Notes under the pieces: model-generated
The model's database searches: none
What the model was told of the DNA's origin: nothing
Seen by the model: only the letters and a program-made list of their open reading frames with translations
Translations under genes and position numbers: made by a program
Origin: Streptomyces formicae
GTDB lineage: Bacteria; Actinomycetota; Actinomycetes; Streptomycetales; Streptomycetaceae
Reading direction: 5' to 3'
DNA: 64,000 nucleotides
NCBI RefSeq assembly: GCF_002556545.1
Contig: NZ_CP022685.1
Span: forward strand, 2,232,001 to 2,296,000
Shown: piece after piece, positions 7,825 through 16,698 of the stretch
Layout of the letters: each line of letters opens with the position of its first letter
How positions within the stretch are numbered: position 1 is the first letter of the stretch

Positions 7825-10545
7825 ATGTCCGTATCCATTTCCGGCGCATTCACCGGCGTCCGCAAGCAATTCGCGGTCACGCGCAGGCGCTTCGCCGTCG
7901 GCATCAGGCGGCTCGCCACCGGCACCACCGCGGTCTCCGCCCTGGCCATCGCCCTGATGGGGATCATCAAGGAGAAGACGAGCGGCCCGGTCCTCGTGGT
8001 ATTCGTCGCGCTCATCGTGCTGGCCGTCCTCTCCCTGGTCCTCGTCGCCCGTCCCGCCGCGCAGGAGAGCGCGACGGCCGAGGGCGCCGCCGTGCGCGCG
8101 GTACCGCCCAACAACCTCCCCTTCCGCTCGCGGTACTTCGTGGGCCGCAAGAAGGAAATGGCCCGTCTGGAACGGACCCTGCGCCCCGAGAAGGGCCCCA
8201 AGGGCCGCCGCGTCAGCGTGGTGCACGGCACCGGCGGCGTCGGGAAGTCCCAGCTGGCCACGGCGTACGCGCACGGCACGCTGGCCGAGCACAGCCTCAC
8301 CCGCTGGCTCAACGCGACCAGCCCCGACCGGCTCCTGTGCGACCTGCTCGAACTCGCCACCCTGATCGGCATCACCTACCACGAGTCCAAGACCGTCGTC
8401 CTGACCCGGCTGTGGAGCTGGCTGCGCGACCATCCGGACTGGCTCCTCGTCTACGACAACGTCCAGCTCGACGGCGCCGAACAGCCCGACGAGGGACCCG
8501 TCGACCACCAGCGGCGGTTACAGCCCCTGCTGCCGCCCGAGGGCGTCGGCGAGATCCTGATCACCACCCAGCTGCGCGAGGGCTGGACCGGGCTCTGCCC
8601 CGACCCCGTCGAACTCACCGTGTACGACGAGGAGGACGGCCTGGCCTTCCTGCGCAAGCGGACCGGTTCGACCGCCGACGAGCGGCTGCGCGGCCTCGGC
8701 CGGCAGCTCGGCTGGCAGCCGCTCGCCCTCGAACAGGCGGGGGCGTACATCGAGCAGGCCGAGATCGGCGTCGAGGACGAGGACTTCGAGGAGTACCTGC
8801 GGCGCCTCTCCGCGCAGAGCGCCGACAGCGACGCCAAGACCTTCGAGCTGGCGATCGAGCGGATCGGCGCGCAGCAGCCCGCCGCCGAGGACCTGATGCG
8901 GCTGTGCAGCTTCCTGGCCTCCGAGGACGTGCCGCGCGCCACGCTCTTCCGCTACCGCTCGGTCCTGCCCGACCGGCTGCGGCTCGTCATGGACGACCAG
9001 CTGGCCTTCACCCGGCTCGTCCTCAAGCTGGTGGACCACTCCCTGATGACCCGCCACGGCGACGGCCGCACGGAACCGGTGACGTACGGAATCCACCCCC
9101 GGGTGCAGATCTTCATCCGGTCCCGGCTGACGGGGCACGAGCGCCTGGAGTGGTCGCAGGCGGCGGTCCGGCTGATCGAGGCGGCCTTCCCGCTCGCCCC
9201 CGACCAGCTCGAATCGCGGGTGGCCTGCGACCGGCTCATGCCGCACGTCGACGCGGTCACCGCCGAGCCCGCCTGGGCCGCCGACAACGACGGCGAACTG
9301 GGCGCGGCCCGCGACCCCGAGGCGTTGGTGCGCCTCCTGCACCGGGCGGGCAGCTACCAGAACCACCGCTGCGAGTGGAAGAGCGCGCTGGCCTACTTCG
9401 CCCGGGAGGCGGAGCTGCGCGGCCTGGGCACGGGATCCGAGCAGTGCCTGGCGACGGCCCATCTGGCCATCGCGCGCCAGCACTACCTCCTCGCCCACCT
9501 CGACACGGCCGAGGCGGCCTGCGGCAAGGCCCTCGCCCTGTGCGACGCCCACAAGGACGACGACGCCTTCCAGCAGGTGCGGGCGCAGTGCTGTCGGCAG
9601 TTCGGCGGCATCCTGCGCGAGCGCAACCGCTTCCGGGAGGCGAGCGGCTATCTGGAGGCGGCGCTGCGCATCTACGAGCTCCAGGGCTCGGGCTGGGAGG
9701 TCATCGACTGGGCGGTCACCGAGCAGGAGGCCGGGATGATCCACCGCAACGCCGGTCGGCACATCGACGCGCTCGACTGCTACGAGCGGGCCGGTGACCT
9801 CGTCGGCGGCGGGGGCTCCACCGGTCTGGAGGAGCACGTCGTGTTCCGCGCGATGCTCCGCCGCGACGTCGGCATCGTGGCGCAGGACCGCGGCGACCTG
9901 GACACCGCCGAGCGCGAGCTCACGGCGGCGCACGAGGTGTTCCGCACCAAGCGCGGCGAGGAGGACTTCGAGACCGCGCAGGTCGCCAAGTTCCTCGCGG
10001 ACGTGCTGCGCCGCAAGGGCCAGCAGTGCAAGGCGGCGTCCCGGCGCACCCGCAATCCGCTGCGCAAGCGCACGCTGCGCGCACAGGCCCAGGCGCACCT
10101 CGCGCGGGCCCACGAACTGCTCTGCCCCGTCCTCGCCCTGCTCGGCAAGCGCCGTACGACGGAGGCCCACACCTACGCCGCCTGTCTCAACAAACTGGGC
10201 TCGCTGCAATGGGCGCAGGGGCATCTGCACCGGGCCATCGACACCCTGCGCGAGGCCGAGGAGATCTACGTCACCGCGTACGGACCCGACCACCACTACC
10301 GGGCCAAGACCCTCTCGCGGCTCGGTCCCGTCCTGCGCGCGGCGGGCGATCGCGAGGGCGCCGAGCGCGAACTGCGCACGGCCGAGCGCATCTTCGTCGC
10401 CAGCCTGGGCGAGGACCACCCCTCGCTCGTCGCGGTGTACGAATTCCTCGCCGACTGCGCCACGGACCCCGCGGAGGCGGGGGAGCTGCGGGCCCGCGCC
10501 ACCCGGATCCACCGGTCGCTCTGGGGTAAGTCGTCCCCCTCGTGA
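7825..10545 (+). CDS. membrane-anchored NB-ARC/TPR (STAND) NTPase
   Basis: 906-aa signal-transduction ATPase. A basic N-terminus is followed by two hydrophobic segments (about residues 33-50 and 54-76), then FVGRKKEMARLERTL (about 111-125), P-loop GTGGVGKSQ (135-143), Walker B WLLVYDN (about 206), sensor ILITTQ (about 245) and a GLPL-like GWQPLALEQAGAYIE (about 295). From about residue 510 to the end there are tetratricopeptide repeats. STAND proteins are molecular switches in which repeat domains sense a ligand and the NTPase oligomerises to drive an N-terminal effector; here the only candidate effector is the membrane segment. ATG 7825 follows AGGGGGA by 4 nt. Codon 232 is TTA (8518-8520), predicting bldA-dependent translation. 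No linked effector gene is visible and no function is known to me. Confidence 0.85.
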   Translation: MSVSISGAFTGVRKQFAVTRRRFAVGIRRLATGTTAVSALAIALMGIIKEKTSGPVLVVFVALIVLAVLSLVLVARPAAQESATAEGAAVRAVPPNNLPFRSRYFVGRKKEMARLERTLRPEKGPKGRRVSVVHGTGGVGKSQLATAYAHGTLAEHSLTRWLNATSPDRLLCDLLELATLIGITYHESKTVVLTRLWSWLRDHPDWLLVYDNVQLDGAEQPDEGPVDHQRRLQPLLPPEGVGEILITTQLREGWTGLCPDPVELTVYDEEDGLAFLRKRTGSTADERLRGLGRQLGWQPLALEQAGAYIEQAEIGVEDEDFEEYLRRLSAQSADSDAKTFELAIERIGAQQPAAEDLMRLCSFLASEDVPRATLFRYRSVLPDRLRLVMDDQLAFTRLVLKLVDHSLMTRHGDGRTEPVTYGIHPRVQIFIRSRLTGHERLEWSQAAVRLIEAAFPLAPDQLESRVACDRLMPHVDAVTAEPAWAADNDGELGAARDPEALVRLLHRAGSYQNHRCEWKSALAYFAREAELRGLGTGSEQCLATAHLAIARQHYLLAHLDTAEAACGKALALCDAHKDDDAFQQVRAQCCRQFGGILRERNRFREASGYLEAALRIYELQGSGWEVIDWAVTEQEAGMIHRNAGRHIDALDCYERAGDLVGGGGSTGLEEHVVFRAMLRRDVGIVAQDRGDLDTAERELTAAHEVFRTKRGEEDFETAQVAKFLADVLRRKGQQCKAASRRTRNPLRKRTLRAQAQAHLARAHELLCPVLALLGKRRTTEAHTYAACLNKLGSLQWAQGHLHRAIDTLREAEEIYVTAYGPDHHYRAKTLSRLGPVLRAAGDREGAERELRTAERIFVASLGEDHPSLVAVYEFLADCATDPAEAGELRARATRIHRSLWGKSSPS

Positions 10546-10566
10546 AAGGTTGCACAAGCGGCCCCC

Positions 10567-10572
10567 TACGAT
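10567..10572 (+). promoter_or_regulatory. -10 box of ctaA (leaderless)
   Basis: TACGAT is followed by exactly 7 nt and then the GTG at 10580, placing the expected transcription start at the start codon. Confidence 0.5.
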
Positions 10573-10579
10573 AGGGCGC

Positions 10580-11578
10580 GTGCCAAACGTGACCCGAGAC
10601 GACGTCGCTCAAGCCGTGCGGAACCCGCTCGCCTTCATCGCCGAGCGTTGGACTCCCAGCCGGCGGACCGTCCAGCAGGCGGCCTTCATCTCCCTCGCGA
10701 TGACCGTGCTCATCGTGGTGACGGGCGGTGCCGTCCGGCTGACCGGCTCCGGCCTCGGTTGCCCGACGTGGCCCAAGTGCACCGAGGACTCCCTGACCGC
10801 GACCAGCGAGATGGGCTTCCACGGCGTCATCGAGTTCGGCAACCGCATGCTGACGTACGTGCTGTGCGCCGCCGTCGGCTGGGCGATCATCGCCGCGCGC
10901 TCGCAGAAGCCGATGCGGCGCAGCGTGACCCGGCTCGGCTGGATCCAGTTCTGGCTGGTCATGGGCAACGCCGTGCTCGGCGGCATCGTCGTCCTCGTCG
11001 GCCTCAACCCGTGGACGGTCGCGGCCCACTTCCTGCTCTCCTCCGCCCTGATCGCGGTCGCCGTCACGATGTGGCAGCGCACCCGCGAGGGCGACGCGGA
11101 GCCGCGTCCGCTGGTCGGCAAGGCCGTGGCGCAGCTCGTCTGGTTCCTGGTCGCGGCCTCCGTGCTGCTCATCGCGGTCGGCACGGTCGTGACGGGCTCG
11201 GGTCCGCACGCGGGCGACTCCAGCGAGGTGCCGAGGATGGGCTTCGACTGGGAGACGGTCAGCAAGCTGCACGCGGTGCTCGCGTGGATCGTGGTGACGC
11301 TGACGTTCGCCCTGTGGTTCGTCCTCAAGGCGGTCGACGCCCCGCGCGGCCCGCTCTCGCGCACCCGCGACCTGTTCCTGATCCTGCTCGCGCAGGGCGC
11401 CATCGGCTACGTCCAGTACTTCACGGACCTGCCGGAGGTCCTGGTCGGCCTGCACATGTTCGGCTCGTGTCTGGTGTGGATCGGCGTGGTGCGGGTGCTG
11501 CTCGCGCTGCGGGAGCGCCCCGTGGGTACGGCGGGGCTGCCCGCCCAGGCCGACGACTCACAGCTCTCGTCCGTCTGA
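10580..11578 (+). CDS. ctaA: heme A synthase (COX15/CtaA)
   Basis: 332-aa membrane oxygenase that converts heme O to heme A for aa3-type cytochrome oxidase, acting after CtaB (encoded at 13236-14189). About eight transmembrane helices; family landmarks are VTGGAVRLTGSGLGCPTWPKC (first helix and Cys pair loop), heme-ligand histidines in EFGNRML-type and AAHFLLSS segments, VVTGSGPHAGD near residue 210 and a final HMFGSCLVW helix. GTG 10580 is supported by a -10 box 7 nt upstream; GTG 10589 is an alternative. It converges on the amidohydrolase gene with a 21-nt overlap. Confidence 0.94.
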   Translation: MPNVTRDDVAQAVRNPLAFIAERWTPSRRTVQQAAFISLAMTVLIVVTGGAVRLTGSGLGCPTWPKCTEDSLTATSEMGFHGVIEFGNRMLTYVLCAAVGWAIIAARSQKPMRRSVTRLGWIQFWLVMGNAVLGGIVVLVGLNPWTVAAHFLLSSALIAVAVTMWQRTREGDAEPRPLVGKAVAQLVWFLVAASVLLIAVGTVVTGSGPHAGDSSEVPRMGFDWETVSKLHAVLAWIVVTLTFALWFVLKAVDAPRGPLSRTRDLFLILLAQGAIGYVQYFTDLPEVLVGLHMFGSCLVWIGVVRVLLALRERPVGTAGLPAQADDSQLSSV

Positions 11579-12655
11579 GAGTCCGTACACCCGGCGGGCG
11601 TTGCCCGCGGCGATGAGTCCGGCGACGCGCTGCGCGTCGCCGAGCGACCAGGCCCCCTCGGCGACCCAGGTGCCGAGCACCCGGCCGAGCGCCTCCCGGA
11701 ACAGGCTCGCGCCGACGACGTGCAGTTCGGGCAGCCCGTGGGCGCCGCTGGAGAACAGCAGCTTGCCGAAGGGCGCCAGTTCCAGGATCTCCGCGAGCAC
11801 GGCCGCCGCACGGGCCCCGGTGCGCACCAGGGCGGGCCCCAGGTCCGCGTACACGTGCGGGAAGACGGCAGCCAGGTGCGCGGCGCTGCGGTGGTACGGA
11901 TAGCCGTGCAGGAGCACCAGGTCGGTGCCGAGCCCCGCGGTGGCCCGCGCGAAGTCCCCGAAGTACGTCTGGGGGTCTCCGGCGCCCGCGTGCAGTTGCA
12001 GGGGACGTCCTGAGGCCACGGCGACCCACAGCAGGTGCCGCAGCAGCACCGGGTCGGTCAGTTCGCCGCCGACCTGCCGCCCCGCGAGCCAGCGCACGAC
12101 CGCGCCGCGCACCTCGCCGGGCCCCGGCGGCTCCGCGGCGAGCGCGAGCGGGTGCCGCACGCCCGCGACCGAGGTGAAGGCGACGGCTTCCCCGGCGGCC
12201 GCGTGCACGGACTCGGCGAGATTGGCGAGGAACGAGTCGGCGGTGCCCGAGGTGTCGGCGACCTGCTCGGCCAGTAATTCCAGGCGGACGATCTCGCGGG
12301 CCTCGGCGTCCCCGGTGGAGGCCATCTCGCCGGGACCCGTCAGGTCTCCGGGCAGCCCCGTGTCGACGAGGTAGGTGGTGATGCCGCTGCCGCGCAGCAG
12401 GCGTCGCCCCGACTCCAGTACGCCCAGTTCGCGGCGGCGGGCGAGATAGCGGGCGGGCGGGCAGTGCTGCTCCAGGCCGAGCAGCGGCGGACACCAGCGG
12501 CGCACCGCGAAGCCGGTCTGGGTGTCGAAGAAGGTGGTGCCGGGGGCGGGCGGTCCCTCGCCCCGGCCGAGGTGGGCCTCGAAGGTGCCGAGGCCCAGCT
12601 CCGTACGGAGAACGCCATGGCAGTACTGATCCACCAGTGACGGCGTTTCGATCAT
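11558..12655 (-). CDS. amidohydrolase-superfamily protein
   Basis: 365-aa protein with a TIM-barrel metal-dependent hydrolase look: VDQYCHG near residue 8, RPLQLHAGAGDP near 217, DLVLLHGYPYHRSAAHLA near 245, VYADLGP near 270 and LLFSSGAHGLPE near 299. The pattern resembles the amidohydrolase-2/FluG-N-terminal group, enzymes acting on amides or decarboxylating aromatic acids; the substrate is not predictable here. Residue 127 is encoded by TTA (complement of 12275-12277), so expression should need the bldA tRNA. The 3' end overlaps ctaA by 21 nt on the opposite strand. Confidence 0.75.
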   Translation of the reverse strand: MIETPSLVDQYCHGVLRTELGLGTFEAHLGRGEGPPAPGTTFFDTQTGFAVRRWCPPLLGLEQHCPPARYLARRRELGVLESGRRLLRGSGITTYLVDTGLPGDLTGPGEMASTGDAEAREIVRLELLAEQVADTSGTADSFLANLAESVHAAAGEAVAFTSVAGVRHPLALAAEPPGPGEVRGAVVRWLAGRQVGGELTDPVLLRHLLWVAVASGRPLQLHAGAGDPQTYFGDFARATAGLGTDLVLLHGYPYHRSAAHLAAVFPHVYADLGPALVRTGARAAAVLAEILELAPFGKLLFSSGAHGLPELHVVGASLFREALGRVLGTWVAEGAWSLGDAQRVAGLIAAGNARRVYGLSDGREL

Positions 12656-12757
12656 GCGGGCTCCCGCTGGGTGGACCTTGCTCCTACGGTCCTAACGGGT
12701 GACCCGGGTGTCAGGTGTTGCTTTCGGTCAGTCTCGGCAGAACGTTCGACAACGGCT

Positions 12758-13105
12758 TCAGCCGTTGCTCGGGCCGCCGATCTGGATGCCCGCCATGCGC
12801 GTCCACTCGTAGGGGCCCGTCTCCACCTTGGCGGCGAAGTCCCCGTCGAAGTCCTCGTGGACGGTGATGCCGGACTTCTCGACCGCGCTGCGCGCGACGG
12901 CGTAGGTGGGCGCGACCAGATCGCCCCAGCCGCCGTCGTCGCCGACGAGCACGATGCGGGAGCCCTTCCGGCCGATGTACGCGATCTGCCCCTCGGCGCC
13001 GCCGTGCGCCTGCGCGAAGGAACTGATCTGCTGGGCCAGCTTGGCCGCCCGGCGCTCGTCCTTGACGGCCTGCTTGCTGTCGTCCACCTGCTCTGTGTCT
13101 GCCAT
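12758..13105 (-). CDS. small conserved actinobacterial protein of unknown function
   Basis: 115-aa soluble protein. An acidic/basic helical N-terminus (about residues 1-40, KDERRAAKLAQQISSFAQ) precedes a mixed alpha/beta part with IAYIGRKGSRIVLVGDDG and a closing ETGPYEWTRMAGIQIGG. I do not recognise a catalytic motif. ATG 13105 sits 7 nt after a TAGCAT -10 box (13113-13118, minus), which favours this start over one further upstream and suggests a leaderless message. It lies between heme A biosynthesis genes, but there is no sequence link to heme. Confidence 0.75.
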   Translation of the reverse strand: MADTEQVDDSKQAVKDERRAAKLAQQISSFAQAHGGAEGQIAYIGRKGSRIVLVGDDGGWGDLVAPTYAVARSAVEKSGITVHEDFDGDFAAKVETGPYEWTRMAGIQIGGPSNG

Positions 13106-13170
13106 GGCCAGGATGCTACCGACGAGTAGCCCATGTGGCGACGGGTGGACCACGTGGCGTGGGCCACGCA

Positions 13171-13216
13171 GGGGCGCCCCCTAAGGGGCGCGGGGAACTG
13201 CGCGCTCAGCCAGGTC
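13171..13216. repeat. Streptomyces intergenic repeat with terminator-like hairpin
   Basis: Contains GCGCCCC-ctaa-GGGGCGC (13174-13191) followed by CGGGGAACTGCGCG. From memory, near-identical GGGGCGCGGGGAACTGCGCG elements recur in intergenic regions of many Streptomyces genomes. It lies just after the 3' end of ctaB and probably serves as its terminator. Confidence 0.65.
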
Positions 13217-13235
13217 CGGCCCGAGGACGAACGAG

Positions 13236-14189
13236 CTACCGCAAGAAGGGGTCAACCGCCACAGCGACGAACAGCAGCGAGACATAGGTGATCGACCAGT
13301 GGAAGAGCCGCATCTCCTTGAGCTTCCCGCCCGTGACCTCCGCCTTGGCCCGGTTCTGCAGCCCGTGCGCCTCCCACAGCCACCAGCCACCGGTGACGAG
13401 GGCGACCGCCGTGTAGAACCAGCCGGTGTAACCGAGCGGCTGGAGCAGCAGGGAGACGGCGACCATGACCCAGCTGTAGATGACGATCTGGCGGGCGACC
13501 ACCTTGTTGGAGGCGATGACCGGCAGCATCGGCACGCCCACGCGCGCGTAGTCGTCCTTGACCTTCATGGACAGCGGCCAGTAGTGCGGCGGCGTCCAGA
13601 AGAACATGACGAGGAAGAGGATGATCGGCGCCCACGACATGGAGTTGGTGACCGAGGACCAGCCGATGAGGACCGGCAGGCAGCCCGCGATGCCGCCCCA
13701 CACGATGTTCTGCGAGGTGCGCCGCTTGAGGATCATCGTGTAGACGACCACGTAGAAGAGCAGCGCGCCGAGCGAGAGCCAGGCGGAGAGCCAGTTGACG
13801 GCGAGGCCGAACAACAGCGTGGCCACGACGCCGAGGGTGATGCCGAAGACGAGGCACTCGCGCGGGCTCACCATGCCGGTGACCAGCGGTCGTTGCGACG
13901 TGCGGTCCATCAGGGCGTCGATGTCGCGGTCGATGTACATGTTGAGCGCGTTGGCGCCACCTGCCGAGAGGTAGCCGCCCAGGCAGGTCACGAAGACCAG
14001 CCACAGGTCCGGCACGCCCTGCTCGGCGAGGAACATCACCGGAACGGTGGTGATGAGGAGGAGTTCGATGATCCGCGGCTTGGTCAGCGCCACGAACGCC
14101 TTGACACGGGCCCCGAACGGCCGATGGCTCGGGCTAATGTCCGTCCCGGAAACCCCCGCTGGACGGGATTCAACGGCCGTCACGCACAC
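13236..14189 (-). CDS. ctaB: heme O synthase (protoheme IX farnesyltransferase)
   Basis: 317-aa UbiA-type prenyltransferase that farnesylates protoheme to heme O, the substrate of CtaA. After a short N-terminus comes [19 protein letters not shown], the prenyl-diphosphate Asp-rich site [15 protein letters not shown] (about residue 90), the second polar loop [15 protein letters not shown], and WTPPHYWPL. Seven to nine transmembrane helices are evident. I start at GTG 14189, giving [10 protein letters not shown] and the usual family length; the frame continues upstream to 14285. A repeat-associated hairpin follows the stop. Transcribed divergently from the pentose-phosphate operon. Confidence 0.93.
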   Translation of the reverse strand: MCVTAVESRPAGVSGTDISPSHRPFGARVKAFVALTKPRIIELLLITTVPVMFLAEQGVPDLWLVFVTCLGGYLSAGGANALNMYIDRDIDALMDRTSQRPLVTGMVSPRECLVFGITLGVVATLLFGLAVNWLSAWLSLGALLFYVVVYTMILKRRTSQNIVWGGIAGCLPVLIGWSSVTNSMSWAPIILFLVMFFWTPPHYWPLSMKVKDDYARVGVPMLPVIASNKVVARQIVIYSWVMVAVSLLLQPLGYTGWFYTAVALVTGGWWLWEAHGLQNRAKAEVTGGKLKEMRLFHWSITYVSLLFVAVAVDPFLR

Positions 14190-14351
14190 CCCTGACAGAG
14201 ACATCCCAGCGAGCCGACCAGCACCTTCAGACATGAAGATCCGGTAAAGGCTCGCGCGTACCACGCCACTGTAGACGTTGCCCATACCTCGCCCTTCGCG
14301 GGGGTGGGGTCGTGTTGAGCGACCGGGCGCACGGCGCGGGCGACGCGCCGG

Positions 14352-14398
14352 GCGGTCACATGAGCGGTGTCGACGACCCTTTGAGCGGTCACATGAGC
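14352..14398 (+). repeat. duplicated GCGGTCACATGAGC motif
   Basis: The 14-mer GCGGTCACATGAGC occurs exactly at 14352-14365 and 14385-14398; starts are 33 bp apart, three helical turns. A partial third copy, TGAGCGGT, overlaps the first. Placement between ctaB and tkt suggests paired operator sites. Confidence 0.6.
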
Positions 14399-14406
14399 AC
14401 CCCTTT

Positions 14407-14421
14407 ATTCACATGGTGAAT
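14407..14421. promoter_or_regulatory. inverted repeat ATTCAC-atg-GTGAAT
   Basis: Perfect 6-bp arms around a 3-nt centre, 9 nt after the duplicated 14-mer; a candidate dimeric regulator site in the tkt upstream region. Confidence 0.4.
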
Positions 14422-14470
14422 CCCCGCCCTTTCCTTTCAGGAGGCGGATCCCCGCGTGTCCCGGCAGTCT

Positions 14471-14495
14471 GGAATGACTCGAAAAAATGCACGTT
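14471..14495 (+). promoter_or_regulatory. ECF/SigR-like promoter candidate for the tkt operon
   Basis: GGAAT and GTT are separated by 17 nt. The SigR consensus known from S. coelicolor is GGAAT-N18/19-GTT, so the elements fit but the spacer is one short. It would start transcription near 14500, about 75 nt before tkt. Confidence 0.4.
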
Positions 14496-14575
14496 CCACC
14501 AGCGGTAGGCTCGACATCGGCCGGTGGGATCTACATCGCCGGCATTCGACATGTGGAGAGGAGCCCTGACTCAGG

Positions 14576-16663
14576 GTGAGCACCAAGCCGACCACCACAG
14601 ACCTCGAGTGGACCGAACTGGACCAGCGAGCCGTTGACACCGCTCGCGTCCTGGCCATGGATTCCGTACAGAAGGTCGGCAACGGCCATCCCGGTACGGC
14701 CATGAGCCTCGCGCCCGCCGCGTACACCCTCTTCCAGAAGGTGATGCGGCACGACCCGGCGGACGCCGAGTGGACCGGTCGCGACCGGTTCGTGCTCTCC
14801 GCGGGCCACTCGTCCCTGACCCTCTACATCCAGCTGTACCTGGCCGGCTTCGGCCTGGAGCTGGACGACCTGAAGGCGTTCCGGACCTGGGGCTCCAAGA
14901 CCCCCGGCCACCCGGAGTACGGCCACACGGTGGGCGTGGAGACGACGACGGGCCCGCTCGGCCAGGGCGTCGCCAACGCCGTGGGCATGGCGATGGCGAC
15001 CCGCTACGAGCGCGGTCTCTTCGACCCGGAGGCGGCCGACGGCTCCTCCCCGTTCGACCACTACATCTACGCCATCGCCGGTGACGGCTGTCTCCAGGAG
15101 GGCATCTCCGGAGAGGCGTCCTCGCTGGCCGGCCACCAGAAGCTCGGCAACCTGATCCTGCTGTGGGACGACAACCACATCTCGATCGAGGGCGACACGG
15201 AGACCGCGGTCTCCGAGGACACCCTCAAGCGGTACGAGGCGTACGGCTGGCACGTCCAGCGCGTGGCGCCCAAGGAGGACGGCGACCTCGACCCGGCCGC
15301 CCTCTACGCCGCGATCCAGGCCGCCAAGGCCGTGACGGACAAGCCGTCCTTCATCGCGATGCGCTCGATCATCGCCTGGCCCGCCCCCAACGCGCAGAAC
15401 ACCGAGGCCGCGCACGGCTCGGCGCTCGGCGACGAGGAGGTGGCCGCCACCAAGCGCGTCCTCGGCTTCGACCCCGAGCAGACCTTCGAGGTCTCCGACG
15501 AGGTCCTCGCGCACACGCGCAAGGCCCTCGACCGGGGCCGCGAGGCCAAGGCCGAGTGGGAGAAGGGCTTCGCCGCCTGGCGCACCGCCAACTCCGAGCG
15601 CGCCGCCGAGTTCGACCGTGTCGCCGCGGGCGAGCTGCCCGAGGGCTGGGAGGAGAAGCTCCCCGCCTTCGAGACCGGCAAGGGCGTCGCCACGCGCGCC
15701 GCTTCCGGCAAGGTCCTCCAGGCGCTCGGCGCGGTCATCCCCGAGCTGTGGGGCGGCTCCGCCGACCTCGCGGGCTCGAACAACACGACGATCGACAAGA
15801 CGAGCTCCTTCCTGCCCGCGGGCAACCCGCTGCCGGAGGCGGACCCGTACGGCCGCACGATCCACTACGGCATCCGCGAGCACTCCATGGCCGCGGAGAT
15901 GAACGGCATCGCGCTGCACGGCAACACCCGCATCTACGGCGGCACCTTCCTGGTGTTCTCCGACTACATGCGCAACGCCGTCCGCCTCTCCGCGCTGATG
16001 CACCTCCCGGTGACGTACGTCTGGACGCACGACTCCATCGGTCTCGGCGAGGACGGCCCGACGCACCAGCCGGTCGAGCACCTGGCCTCGCTGCGCGCCA
16101 TCCCGGGCCTGAACGTGGTCCGCCCGGCCGACGCCAACGAGACCGCGATCGCGTGGCGCGAGATCCTCAAGCGCTACACCAAGGAGTTCGGCAAGGGCGC
16201 CCCGCACGGCCTCGCGCTGACCCGCCAGGGCGTGCCGACGTACGAGCGCAACGAGGACGCCGCCAAGGGCGGTTACGTCCTGTTCGAGGCCGACGGCGGC
16301 GAGCCGCAGGTCGTCCTCATCGGCACCGGCTCCGAGGTCCAGCTCGCCGTCGAGGCGCGCGAGCAGCTGCAGGCCGCGGGCGTTGCGACGCGCGTCGTCT
16401 CGATGCCGTGCGTCGAGTGGTTCGAGGCGCAGGACCAGGGGTACCGCGACAGCGTGCTGCCGCCGTCCGTCAAGGCGCGCGTGGCGGTCGAGGCGGGCAT
16501 CGGCCTGACCTGGCACCGCTTCGTGGGCGACGCCGGACGCATCGTCTCGCTGGAGCACTTCGGCGCTTCGGCGGACGGCAAGGTCCTGTTCCGCGAGTTC
16601 GGCTTCACCGCCGATCACGTAGCCGCCGCCGCGCGGGAATCGATCGACGCCGCTCAGCGCTGA
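14576..16663 (+). CDS. tkt: transketolase
   Basis: 695-aa thiamine diphosphate enzyme that moves two-carbon units between pentose, tetrose and hexose phosphates. The ThDP motif begins at [13 protein letters not shown] (about residue 168) with DDNHIS near 200; the transketolase core signature [18 protein letters not shown] is near 433 and [19 protein letters not shown] near 485. Full length for the family. Start is GTG 14576 behind GGAGAGGAG at a rather long distance (about 13 nt). First gene of a five-gene operon tkt-tal-zwf-opcA-pgl covering both branches of the pentose phosphate pathway. Confidence 0.97.
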   Translation: MSTKPTTTDLEWTELDQRAVDTARVLAMDSVQKVGNGHPGTAMSLAPAAYTLFQKVMRHDPADAEWTGRDRFVLSAGHSSLTLYIQLYLAGFGLELDDLKAFRTWGSKTPGHPEYGHTVGVETTTGPLGQGVANAVGMAMATRYERGLFDPEAADGSSPFDHYIYAIAGDGCLQEGISGEASSLAGHQKLGNLILLWDDNHISIEGDTETAVSEDTLKRYEAYGWHVQRVAPKEDGDLDPAALYAAIQAAKAVTDKPSFIAMRSIIAWPAPNAQNTEAAHGSALGDEEVAATKRVLGFDPEQTFEVSDEVLAHTRKALDRGREAKAEWEKGFAAWRTANSERAAEFDRVAAGELPEGWEEKLPAFETGKGVATRAASGKVLQALGAVIPELWGGSADLAGSNNTTIDKTSSFLPAGNPLPEADPYGRTIHYGIREHSMAAEMNGIALHGNTRIYGGTFLVFSDYMRNAVRLSALMHLPVTYVWTHDSIGLGEDGPTHQPVEHLASLRAIPGLNVVRPADANETAIAWREILKRYTKEFGKGAPHGLALTRQGVPTYERNEDAAKGGYVLFEADGGEPQVVLIGTGSEVQLAVEAREQLQAAGVATRVVSMPCVEWFEAQDQGYRDSVLPPSVKARVAVEAGIGLTWHRFVGDAGRIVSLEHFGASADGKVLFREFGFTADHVAAAARESIDAAQR

Positions 16664-16698
16664 CGCCGACATACGACCAAGTAGGAGATGTATTTCCC

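Larger units (their letters stand above)
14190..14575. other. divergent ctaB-tkt regulatory region (386 bp)
   Basis: The only gene-free stretch above 300 bp. It holds a duplicated 14-mer, an ATTCAC/GTGAAT inverted repeat, an ECF-like promoter candidate (14471-14495), a TAGGCT -10-like box near 14507, and GGAGAGGAG at about 14554 ahead of tkt. No further gene is convincing inside it. Confidence 0.6.

Noticed and set aside
7825..10545. FxSxx-COOH-system assignment for the NB-ARC/TPR protein
   Set aside because: The architecture is similar, but there is no small FxSxx peptide gene or radical-SAM partner nearby.
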